Shown piece by piece: positions 35,159 to 46,221 of a stretch of DNA of 64,000 bases. The DNA is taken from positions 152,501 to 216,500 of the forward strand of contig NW_026014659.1 in assembly GCF_020379485.1 (NCBI RefSeq), written 5' to 3'. The position numbers were made by a program, and so were the translations under genes. Source of the stretch: Brassica napus (lineage: Eukaryota > Streptophyta > Magnoliopsida > Brassicales > Brassicaceae). The notes below the pieces were generated by a model that saw nothing but the letters and a program-made list of their open reading frames with translations, made no database searches and was not told the DNA's origin. Each line of letters begins with the position of its first letter. Within the stretch, counting starts at the first letter, position 1.

Positions 35159-38100
35159 ACGGACAGCGACAGACGTCCTGTGTGTGCTGGCGAACACCCA
35201 CGGACGTCCTGTGTGTACTGAACAAAAAGCCCACGTGGGCCAAAATCACCCGAACAGTCCACGGGAAGGGTCAACGTGCTGAGTCCAAGGACCAACATGC
35301 TTATATGTGTACTGATGGACAGCCACGGACGTCCTGTGTGTTCTGACGGACAGACACGGACACACACGGACAGCCACGGACGTCCTGTGTGTGCTGATGG
35401 ACAGCCATGGAAAGCCACGAACGTCCTGTGTGTGCTGGCGGACACCCATGGACGTTCTCTGTGTACTGAGTAGACAGCCCACGTGGGCCAAAATCACCCA
35501 AACAGTCAACGAGAAGGGCCAGCGTGCTAAGTCCAAGGACCAACGTGCTGATATGTATACTGATGGACAGCCACAGACGTCCTGTGTGTGCTAACGGGAA
35601 CACACAGACACACATGGGCAGCCACAGACGTCCTGTGTGTGCTGACGGACACACACGGATGTCCTGTGTGTGCTGACAGACACCCAAGGACGTCCTGTGT
35701 GTGCGGACGGACACACACGGACACACACGGACAGTCACGGACGTCCTATGTGTGCTGACAGACAGCCACAGACAGCCCTGGACGTCCTGTGTGTGCTGGC
35801 GGACACCCACTTATGTCCTGTGTGTATTGAACAGACAGCCCACGTGGGCCAAAATCACCCAAACAGTCCCCGGGAAGGACCAGCGTGTTGAGCCCAAGGA
35901 CCAACGTGCTGATATGTGTACTAATGGACAGCCACTAACGTCCTGTGTGTGCTGCTGGACACACACGGACACACACGGACACACACAGACAGCCAAGGAT
36001 GTCCTGTGTGTGCTGACGGACACCCACGGACGTCCTGTGTGTGCTGACGAACACCCACGGACGTCCTGTGTGTACTGAACAGACAGCCCACGTGGGCCAA
36101 AATCACCCAAACAGTGCAAGGGAAGGGCCAGCGTGCTGATATGTGTACTGATGGACAACCACGGACGTCCTTTGTGTGCTGAAGGACACCCACGGACGTC
36201 CTGTGTGTGCTGACGGACACACACGCACACACACGGACGTCCTGTATGTGCTAACTGACACACACGGACGTCCTGTGTGTGATGACAGACAGCCACGGAC
36301 AGCCACGAACGTCCTGTGTATGCTGGGGGACACCCACAGACACACACGGAAAGCCACAGATGTCCTGTGTGTGCTGACGGACAGTCACGGACAGCCACAA
36401 ATGTCCTTTGTGTGCTGGCGGACACCCACGGACGTCCTGTGTGTACTGAACAGACATCCCACGTGGGCCAAAATGGCCCAAACAGTCCACGGGAAGGGCC
36501 AGCGTGCTGAGTCCAAGGACCAATGTGCTGATATGTGGATGGACAGCCACAGACGTCCTGTGTGTGCTGACGGCCACAGACGGACACACACTGACACACA
36601 CAGACAGCCACGGACGTCCTGTGTGTGCTAGCGGACACCCACAGACGTCCTGTGTGTACTCAACAGACAGCCCACAAGGGACAAAATCACCCGAACAGTC
36701 CACGGGAAGGGTCAGCGTGCTGAATCCAGGGACCAATGTGCTTATATGTGTACTGATGGACAGCCACGGACGTCCTGTGTGTGCTGACGGACAAACACAG
36801 ACACACACGGACAGCCACGGACGTCCTGTGTGTGCTGACGGACACACACGGACATCCTGTGTGTGCTAACGGACACCAACAGACGTCATGTGTGTACTGA
36901 ACAGACAGCCCACGTGGGCCAAAATCACCCAAACAGTCCACGAGAAGGGCCAGCATGCTGAGTCCAAGGACCAGCGTGCTGATATGTGTACTGATGGGCA
37001 GCCACGAACGTCTCGTGTGTGCTGACGGACACACACAGACACACACGGACGTCCTGTGTGTGCTGACGGACACACATGGACGTCCTGTGTGTGCTGACGG
37101 ACAGCCACTGACAGCCACGAACGTCCTGTGTGTGCTGGCGGACACTCACAGACACACACGGACACACACGGACAGCCACAGACGTCCTGTGTGTGCTGAC
37201 GGACAGCCATAGACGTCCTGTGTGCGTTGGCGGACACCCACGGACGTCCTGTCTGTACTGAACAGACAGCCCACGTGGGCCAAAATCACCCAAACAGTCC
37301 ACGGGAAGGGCCAGCGTGCGGAGTCCAAGAACCAACGTGCTGATATGTGAACTGATGGACAGACACGGATGTCCTGTGTGTGCTGACGGTCACAGACGGA
37401 CACACACGGATAGCCACAGACGTCCTATGTGTGCTGGCGAACACCCACAGACGTCGTGTGTGTACTGACCAGATTGCCCACGTGGGCCAAAATCAGCCGA
37501 ACAGTCCACGGGAAGGGTCAGCGTGCTGAGTCCAAGGACAACCATGCTTATATGTGTACTGATGGACAGCCACAGACGTCCTGTGTGTGCTGACGGACAC
37601 ACACGGACACAGACAGACAGCCCCGAACGTCCTGTGTGTGCTGACAGACACACACGGACGTCCTGTGTGTGCTGACGGACACCCACAGACGTCCTGTGTG
37701 TGCTGACTGCTGACGGACACCCATGGACCTCCTGTGTGTACTGAACAGAAAGCCCACATGCGCCAAAATCACCCGAACTACCCACGGGAAGGGTTAGCGT
37801 GTACTGATGGACAGCCACAGACTTCATGTGCTGATATGTGTATTGATGGACAGCCACAAACGTCATGTGTGTTCTGACGGACACACACGGACACACACGG
37901 ACAGCCACGGATGTCCTGTGTGTACTGACGAACACCCACGGACGTCCTGTGTGTGCTGATGGACACCCACGGCCGTCCTGTGTGTACTGAACAGACAGCC
38001 CACGTGGGCCAAAATCACCCGAACCACCCACGGGATGGGCCAGCGTGCTGAGTCCAAGGACCAGTGTGCTGATATGTGTACTGATGGACAGCAACGGACG

Positions 38101-38447
38101 TCCTGTGTGTGCAGACAGACACACACGGACGTCTTGTGTGTGCTGATGGACACACACGGACGTCTTGTGTGTGCTGGCGGACAGCCACAGACGTCCTATG
38201 TGAGCTGACGGACAGCCATAGAAAGCCACAGACGTCATGTTTGTGCTGGCGGACACCCACGGACGTCATGTGTACTGAACAGACAGCCCACGTGGGCCAA
38301 AATCACCTAAACAGTCCACGGGAAGGGCCAGCGTGCTGAGTCCAAGGACCAACGTGCTGATATGTGTACTGATAGATAGCCACGGACGTCCTGTGTGTGC
38401 TGACAGACACAGAGGAACACACACAGAAACACACGGACAGCCACGGA
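35157..38447 (+). repeat. Satellite array, block 5
   Basis: Twelve anchors (near 35230, 35480, 35840, 36088, 36460, 36673, 36910, 37270, 37480, 37753, 38000, 38290), giving a spacing of about 210-370 bp set by a variable number of 31-bp monomers. It ends near 38447 against the RT of element F. Confidence 0.95.
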
Positions 38448-38757
38448 AGCTGCGGATATGTCCGATCGTGGTCGGGGTCGGCCAGTCTTGTATTGCCTTG
38501 ATCTTCTCCTCATCAACCTTCAGTCTCTGTGAACTCACAACAAAGCAAATGTAAGGTCGGAGGACCTCATTCATGAGTCTCATGAAGGTGCTAGGGGCGT
38601 TGGGAAGGCCAAACGGCATCACCAGCCACTCGTATAGACCTTGCTTGGTCTTGAAGGCGGTTTTCCACTCATCTCCTTCCTTCATGCGGACTTGATGGTA
38701 TCCACTCCTGAGATCAATCTTAGAAAACACAATAGACCCACTCAGTTCATCCAACAT
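38448..38757 (-). pseudogene. Element F RT fragment lacking the catalytic core
   Basis: Encodes [40 protein letters not shown] and [20 protein letters not shown], then jumps from VLRPYI to a C-terminal piece with [19 protein letters not shown]. The palm segment with the YFDD box is deleted, so the enzyme is dead. At 38448 the frame runs without a stop into satellite. Confidence 0.88.
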
Positions 38758-39879
38758 ATCATCTAATCTAGGTATAGTGTACCGATATTTGATGGTTATG
38801 TTGTTGATGGCTCGTCAGTCCACACACATGCGCCACGTCCCATCCTTCTTAGGCACTAGTAGGATCAGGACCGCACAGGGAATAAGGCTCTCGCGGATGT
38901 AGCCTTTGTCCATGAGATCTTGGACCTGCCGTTCCAGCTCCTTAGCTTCCTCAGGGTTGACACGGTAAGCGGCTCGGTTTGGTAGTGCCGCTCCGGGTAC
39001 AAGATCGATCTGATGTTCTATGCCACGGACAGGGGGTAAACAGGCCGGAATCTCATCAGGGAAGACATCCTTGTAACGTCCCATGAGGTCTTGTACTACG
39101 TCCGGTACTTCAGGAGCTTCTAAACCTGCAAAACAACCTTCCTTAAAGATCATTAGTAGCACCTGTGTCTCACGTTGTATTGATTTAAGCACTTGTCCGG
39201 AAGTCATGTAAAGGTTAGTGTTACTTACCTGGCCAGACTGCGTCATTGCCTTCTGCATATCATGAACTTCTTGAGGGCTGAGAGGTGCTAGGCTGTGCTT
39301 CTTGTTGTTGAGGACAAAACTGCAGATGTTGGTGCGGCCATGGTGAAGTGTCTCCTTGTCAAACTGCCACGGCCTTCCTAGAAGTATATGGCCGGCTTGC
39401 ATGGGTACAACATCACACTTGACCTGGTCTTGGTACTTGCCAATACTGAAGGACACAACAACTTGTTCGGCAATCTTGAGCTCAGTCTCATCATTGAGCC
39501 ATTTGAGATGGTATGGTCGAGGATGGGCAGTTTTGACCAACCCTAGCTTATCAACAAGATACTTGCTAGCCACGTTAGTACAAGATCCGCCATCTATGAT
39601 CAAACTACATACCTTGTGATCAACACTACATCTGGTGTGGAAGATGTTCTCCCGCTGGATGATCTCTGGGTCAAAGAGGGTGCTAAGAGCTCTCAGGGTC
39701 ACTAGCAGCTCGCCTGTCTCCGGGTAGTCGGTTACTTCCTCATCAGAGATCACTGTCGTGGTCTCTGCCTCATCTTGGGATTCATACTCGCCATCCCCCT
39801 TTAGGACCATCACTCGTTTGTTTGGACAATCCCGAGCGTAGTGGCCCTTGCCCTGACACTTATAACAAATGATGTCACG
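38758..39879 (-). pseudogene. Element F protease to RT entrance
   Basis: The CCHC knuckle CYKCQGKGHYARDC (near 39870-39830) leads into an acidic linker and the protease motif SLIIDGGSCTNVAS (near 39600), followed by LLGRPWQFD, PPVRGIEHQIDL and [19 protein letters not shown] at 38815 replaces the Cys codon of the conserved DCRAINN motif. After the TGA the frame continues into the RT fragment. Confidence 0.87.
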
Positions 39880-40892
39880 AGTACGGAAAGTTTGGGCTTG
39901 AGTCTTACCCTGCTCCGGCTTAGATGCATTAGACGATTAAGCCTGGATTGTCTTGAATCGGCTCTCAATCTCAATCGTCTTGCCCTTGTCGCCTTGCTTT
40001 GAACCCGGTTGAGTCCAAGCAGGTTTGCTGCGGCTGGTACTGGCCGTCTTGCGCTTGATGTGCTGCTCGGCTTGCGTAGCAAAGTGCAATAGTCGTTGAA
40101 GTCTTCATATTGTTGTCTCTCCACCTTGCGGGCAATGCGGTCTTGCAGCCCTTCCAGGAATTGGGACATCATTGTCTCCTCGGGCTCGTCGGTCTCAAGC
40201 TTATTCCTAAGTGCCTCGAACTCCTCAAAGTACTCCTCCACAGTCTTAGTTCCCTGCGTAAGTTTACGAAAACGTTTTAGCACATCACGCTGGTAGTAAG
40301 ATGGAATGTACCTCGCGTGAAGCTTGGTCTGCATCTCGGTCCAATTACGTGCTCTCCACACTGGCCCGGACTTAGCAACGTCTCGATCCCACCACGAAAG
40401 AGCATTGTCCGTCAGCTGGGCTGCTGCTAGGGAAACCTTCTTGGCCTCACTATATTGGTAATATTCGAAGATGTACTCCATGCGCTTCTCCCACACGATG
40501 TAGGCATCCGGATCAACCTTGCCGGCAAACGTTGGGGGATGAAGCTTAAGCGCCTTGCCTCCCAACCAGGGCTCTTCCTCCTCTCGGTCTCAACCTCCTC
40601 TATGGTCGCGGCCTCCTCCTACTTGGCCCCGGGGTCCTCGCGCGTTCCTCCTACCTCCCTGGTTTGGCCTCTCCTCGTCCTGACTGCGCGTATCATTGGT
40701 ACCGTCCGCGTCCGAGTCAGTTTCATGCGGATCCGGCTGATGCCTTCCTGGTGGTCGAGGTCCGTTGGGCCTGCCTCCCTGCCGTAGCTGAGCAAGCTCG
40801 GCGATGATAGTCCTAAGGCTCGCCCTCAGTTCTTCATTGTCAGCTAGGAGCTGAGCGTTTATGGCCGCTTGGTCTTGACCTACATCTCCCAT
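39880..40892 (-). pseudogene. gag: Element F gag, broken
   Basis: Starts MGDVGQDQAAINAQ at 40892, with a leucine-rich, probably coiled-coil stretch (LLADNEELRASLRTIIAEL) and a glycine/arginine-rich segment. A TGA at 40590 interrupts it. The capsid core includes FAGKVDPDAYIVWEKRMEYI, LSWWDRD and YQRDVLKRFRKLTQGTKTVE. A one-base frameshift near 40080 separates it from the nucleocapsid. The short gap 40566-40589 is in frame. Confidence 0.87.
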
Positions 40893-41229
40893 AGTTCTCT
40901 GAAAAGATACTCAAAGAAAGATTAAAAGGCAAGAGGGGGGTTAAATAGTTGCTTGGGTTAGATACTTTGAGTATCGACCAAGACTAGGAGTAAATGCAAA
41001 AAGTTAAGACAAAATCGAATCAAGTTTGAAAAAGGAAAGAGGGAATATATTTTTTTTGATTTTCGAAAACTTGGAAAAAAAGTAAAACTACTTTAATATA
41101 TATTTTTTTTAAATGCAAAATCGAAAACTTGGAGAACAAACCGAAATTTAAAAAATATGGAAAGTAAATATTTTGTTTTGAATGTGACGGCTAGGGTTCA
41201 GAAAGAACTGAGTTTTGCAGGAAACTTCA
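40893..41229 (-). other. Leader of element F
   Basis: About 340 bp of A/T-rich leader between PBS and the gag ATG, with T-rich and A-rich runs around 41050-41110. No gene is seen. Confidence 0.65.
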
Positions 41230-41241
41230 GCTCTGATACCA
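41230..41241 (-). other. Primer-binding site of element F (tRNA-iMet type)
   Basis: TGGTATCAGAGC on the minus strand, three bases inside the LTR end. Confidence 0.88.
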
Positions 41242-41244
41242 AAA

Positions 41245-42323
41245 TGTTGTAGGCACGGGTCGGAGGGTCGAACGGACGGACGGACGGACGGATGGACGTT
41301 CCGCGGTTCAGCCTTGCCTCGGATGCATGGTACCGGCCGGGTCGCCTCCTGCTTGTGTTCGTACCTGAAACAAATATGAACTTTAGTGAGTTTTCAATAG
41401 GAACAAGAACAGAAACAAGATATGATTCTTTTTGTTTTTATGGATTGGATGAATGAAATCTAAAATAAAAGATAGAGAAAGAGTAGATTGGCGGATGGGA
41501 TCTGCTGCTGGACGTATGTCTCTCTCAACAAGATGCCAAGGTCGGTTAGGAAGATAAATATGGATCCGGCTCTTGCTGGACGTATGTCTCTCTTAAGATT
41601 CGGACAAGGAATGGAATGGATCGATGGACGCCACAAAGAACAATGGATCGGCTCTTTGATATGTCACACGACTGCTCTCAATGGTTTTGCACAACTGAAA
41701 GACTTAGGGTTTCTTTGCTAAAGCATAAACGTTTTCATAAAAGACTTAGCCGAAAAGTTGGCAACTACAAGGGTTTAAATTGGTGTTCCTTACTGGACTT
41801 TAAAGATAAAAAAGGGCCTAGACAAATGGCCAAAGTCTTAACCGAAATAAAAATAAAGAAAACAATAGACAGGTCACGGATTAAGATGTCCGGATCAGAA
41901 CTCATAGTATGCTTGCTTGTTGCCTCATTAAAACCTTTCGGGAAAACCCAGTGGGACAAAACCCGATAAGGAAAAAGAGTACAACACATACTACTCCTTC
42001 TGATGGTCGGCTATATCTCTGAACCGGAAGCAAGTTGGTTGGATGGATTGAGCATGAAGGTGGAAATGGAAAGGCTGGCTTCACTCTGGCCGATGGAGGA
42101 GAACTGGCTGGAATGGAAAGGGTCTGGAACCTCTAGTGGTTCACCGGTGTCTTCCAGCTTTAAGTCAGACAACTCCTGGATCAATAGTTGCTTGAACCCG
42201 GTTTGTTCCTGTGCAAGCAACTCCTGGACAGCTTTGGAAAATCCAGCTTTTATAACTCTTGAACCGGACCTTGTGGTAGGACCTTTGCGGATAATGGGAA
42301 CCTCAGTCGTGGGTACTACAACA
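41245..42323 (-). repeat. 5' LTR of element F (1079 bp)
   Basis: On the minus strand it begins TGTTGTAGTACCC (42323) and ends GTGCCTACAACA (41245), with 8-bp inverted ends TGTTGTAG/CTACAACA. The first ~315 bp are an open frame with GPTTRSGSRVIKAGFSKAVQ and a stop near 42011, which looks like the LTR-encoded end of pol. A GGAC tetranucleotide run lies at 41273-41294. Confidence 0.85.
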
Positions 42324-43177
42324 CTGTGTGTGCTGACGGACAGCCACTGACAGCCACGAACGTCCTGTGTGTGTTGGTGGACACCCACAGACACACCCGG
42401 ACAGCCACAGACGTCCTGTGTGTGCTGACGGACAGCCACAGACAGCCACAGACGTCTTGTGTGCGCTGGCGGACACCCACGGACGTCCTGTGTGTATTGA
42501 ACAGACAGCCCACGTGGGCCAAAATCACCCAAACAGTTCACGGGAAGGGCCAGCGTGCGGAGTCCAAGAACCAACGTGCTGATATGTGAACTGATGGACA
42601 GACACGGACGTCCTGTGTGTGCTGACGGTCACAGACGGACACACACGGACAGCCACAGATGCCATGTGTGTGCTGGCGGACACCCACGGACGTCCTGTGT
42701 ACTGAACAGACAGCCCACGTGGGCCAAAATCACCCAAACAGTCCACGGGAAGGGCCAGCGTGCTGAGTCCAAGGACCAACGTGCTGATATGTGTACTGAT
42801 GGATAGCCACAGACGTCCTGTGTGTGCTGACGGACACAGACGAACACACACGGACACACATGGACAGCCATGGACGTCCTGTGCGTGATGGCGGACACCC
42901 ACGGACGTCCTGTGTGTACTGACCTGACAGCCCACGTGGGCCAAAATAACCCGAACAGTCCACGGGAAGGGTCAACATGCTGAGTCCAACGACCAACATG
43001 CTGATATGTGTACTGATGGACAGTATCCTGTGTGTGCTGACGGACACACACGGACAGCCCCGAACGTCCTGTGTGTGCTGACGGACACACACGGATGTCC
43101 TGTGTGTGCTGACGGACACCCACGGACGTCCTGTGTGTACTGAACAGACAGCCCACGTGGGCCAAAATCACCCGAAC
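42324..43177 (+). repeat. Satellite array, block 6
   Basis: Four anchors (near 42508, 42718, 42935, 43155), evenly ~210-220 bp apart. It ends AAAATCACCCGAAC at 43177; the last five bases are the target duplication of the solo LTR. Confidence 0.95.
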
Positions 43178-46100
43178 TGAAAGACCCGATCCCGGCCGAC
43201 TAGGCCGCGGTCGATGCCTCACGTCGCTCGGTCCATACCCTGACCGAACCACTAAAAATTTCGCCCTTTATTTAAAAACATCGCCCATAGGCGAGGGCTA
43301 ACTCAGATCTTAGCTCAAGACTACCTTAGTCATTCCCTAGCTTAGATCATTTCAACTTATGCACAGCGGAATAACATCTATCATCCATTGGACTAAATCC
43401 AATCTAATACTTGTCCGGTCGAATCACCTCAGCTAATGGTTAGTATACTCAACTACCAGCTAGCTCCATGGTTACACGAACCAAGTCATACAAATCTGAG
43501 GTTCCATTTTCCCTAACCATTTTATCTAGATCTATGAAACATTGCTAGATCATACCTTTGCCACATCCACGGAGCTTGTTAGCTCATCGGCCCAGCTACT
43601 CTAGCGGAATTAACTCATATACCAGCTGATCGAGCTATCACACTCGAACTGAGCTAGGACCGAGCTATGGCCAGCTGCCATATACTGCGTCCAGCTCCGT
43701 TACACACACAAAACAACTCCCTTAGGTACTTAGTCATTCAGCCAACCATCCCCACAGACATAAGTAACCTTTGAGAAGTCTTCAAACAGCTAAGGACATG
43801 CATCTGGCCCTTACCTGCTCATGCACTGTCCCACATCCTTTTGCCTTATCAACTTATGATACCAAGTCCAGCTCATGGACTAACAACGCCCATCAGATCC
43901 TGAGTCAATCAACCAACCACCCCACATGACCCAGAACTGATGAGTCTTCACACGTACCTAACTGGCCATGGAACCATGTCCCAACAAAGCCGATCAGTCC
44001 TCCTCTTACCACCGGTGCATCCTTTGATGAATCAGATCAGACAACTTGATCCATCATCTATGGATCAGGTCGTCCTTCCTTACCCATGATCAGATCATAC
44101 ACGGCCTTCCTTGAATAATAACACCCAAGCTCAGTACTTATGGTCCACGCCATCAAGTACTAGCTATACTCTTATTCATGGCTTCCTGCTGGTTCCAAAC
44201 ATATTGGACCTTCCAATCCACATGGTTCCTCTAATACCAGGACCCCCATGTGCCTCCTCCATGAGTCGGATTAATGGTTCACACATGACCAAACCCAACA
44301 CAACTCCATCAGATAAGCATCAGTATGCTCTCAGGTACAAAAATGACCTCTTCCAAGTATGCTCCAAAAACTAATTAAAATTCATGATAATTCATGATAA
44401 TTCCCAACTAAGAGAATGCCATAATCAGAATTTTCAGAACCGGCCTCGATCCTATAGATCTCGGCCAAAATCAGCCAAACCGGCCAAAACTGGACATCAT
44501 CAAATCAATTCCTAAAAGTTGATTAAAATACATGAAAACTCATGATAATTCATAACAAAGGGATTCCCATAATCAGATTCCAAATAATCGACCCAGGCCA
44601 TATAGATCCCGATCATGAACAGCCCGGCCAAGGCCATGGGCACCATTCCTGAACCGGCCAAGGCCTTGGTTCAGTGCCATCAGGCCTGATCCAACAGACT
44701 ACACCATAAACATTCCTAATATATATAGTCCTCAAGGACGTGCCATACTTGGCCATGATCAATTCCACAGTCAACAGAATTGTAATTCAAAGGTAATCAT
44801 AAAACCGGTTACCTTATACATGATCTGATTAGATCATGTGACTTTCCTTATTATGTTCGGCCATGCTCCTCCAGTGAACGCCTCTATCAACCCTTATCAC
44901 ATAACTCCTGTATTGATAAGATCCATTCATGGGTCGCGCCCCTGATCCCTTCCATGGAACTTCCATGAAACCAGTTTCTACACTGCATCCACCTTCAAGG
45001 CTATTCATGCCTTTGTGAGTGAAGTCCGGCCTTCTCCCTTCTCTCCTGGGTATTTGCGTGTGTTCCCAAGATGCAGAGGAAGCCTAGGACGTGTTCATCA
45101 GTGGTGAAAACCTACCACAGGGTCGTTCATAACTCCCCTTGCACTTCCATGAAACTGCCTTTCTACACACATCTGCCCTTAAGGCTGTCTTGGCCTTTGG
45201 GAATGAATTCCGATCATCTACCTTCTTTCCTCACCATTTGCGTGTGTTCTCAGGCCCTGGAGGATGCTTTGGGTGATAACCTCACGGATCAAAAGCCACC
45301 AGAAAGTCGTTCATAACTTCCCCCTTGATCTCTCCCAAAACTGCCTCTTTATGGCCTTCACACCACCATGGGTCTTGGATTGGGAATCTGACCAACTCCC
45401 TGTCTTTTATCTGTGTTTTCTTTGTGTTTCACGGTGTAGGAGGAAGCCCTGGCGTGCCTGCAAAGGCACGGACTTGCCTGCCTTTTATAGAAAAAGGGGC
45501 AGTTACCTTTCCAAAGGTTGCACCCTTTCGATATCATTTCTGGCCATTCATTTAATCAATGGTCCAGATCACACCCTTTCGCCTCAGGCAGTTACCAGAC
45601 ATGTCCAAAAACAAGCCCACACGGATTGCCCAAGCTCCTGCCTCAATCCCAAGAGCCAATCAGCCCATCGGTACACACGGGTCGCCCACATGGCCCCGCC
45701 ACTATCCAGACCCGGCCCAACTGCCCATGACTTGAACACTCAGTCCAGCTGAGTTGAGCTGATCCCCAGCTGACCCAGCTGAGTGAGCTAGACAATCCAG
45801 ATCAGGGATCTGACCTACACTTCAGTGAGCTACATTGAGCTGCACTACACTTCACCTAGCTGGTCGAGCTTGCTTACTGCATCGCCCAGCTGTTATACAC
45901 TATGTCCAGCTTGCTTCCTTTATCTTCTTCAATTCTTCTAAGTCCCTTGGTCTATTTCCAGACCTATACTTAGTTCTCCCATGATCCATTCTGATCACCC
46001 ACTTCATCGACCTTCACCTGGATCTCGTCTAGCTACCAGCTCGCTTGTCCAGCTCCTTTGAGCTTGCATCTGCCTTATTTTGGTTAAGTTCCAGCTACCT

Positions 46101-46221
46101 GATTCCTTTAACCACGTTTTGGACCATGACACGCTTGTCTTTAGGTCATGTGACCTGACTGGTGCGTCTCCTCGCACTAAAGTCTGTCCGGACGATCCTA
46201 TCCAGGATCGGGGACATGACA
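43178..46221 (-). mobile_element. Solo LTR (3044 bp) with TSD CGAAC
   Basis: A single LTR of the H/E family in reverse orientation, TGTCATGTCCCC (46221) to a slightly altered end (43178, TCTTTCA for TCTTACA). It is flanked by CGAAC at 43173-43177 and 46222-46226. A solo LTR with matching duplications is the product of recombination between the two LTRs of a former full element. TATAAAA (minus, 45483-45489) and the 18-bp hairpin (45453-45470) are kept. No gene is seen inside; two plus-strand frames in it are chance. Confidence 0.95.
45453..45489 (-). promoter_or_regulatory. TATA box and hairpin in the solo LTR
   Basis: Minus-strand TATAAAAGG followed by CGTGCC-TTTGCA-GGCACG, as in the other LTRs of the family. 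Confidence 0.55.

Larger units (their letters stand above)
38448..42323 (-). mobile_element. Element F: 5' half of a second CRM-like Ty3/gypsy family
   Basis: The minus-strand order is 5' LTR (42323-41245), PBS, leader, gag, protease and RT, ending at satellite at 38448. The rest of pol and the 3' LTR are missing. Domain style (single CCHC knuckle, IDGGSCTNVAS protease, [10 protein letters not shown] in RT) matches elements B and D, but the sequence is a different family and the LTR ends differ (TGTTGTAG/CTACAACA). Confidence 0.87.

Noticed and set aside
41273..41294. GGAC tetranucleotide run as a satellite seed
   Set aside because: Although GGAC occurs in the satellite, the run is a short microsatellite inside LTR F with no anchor or monomer arms.
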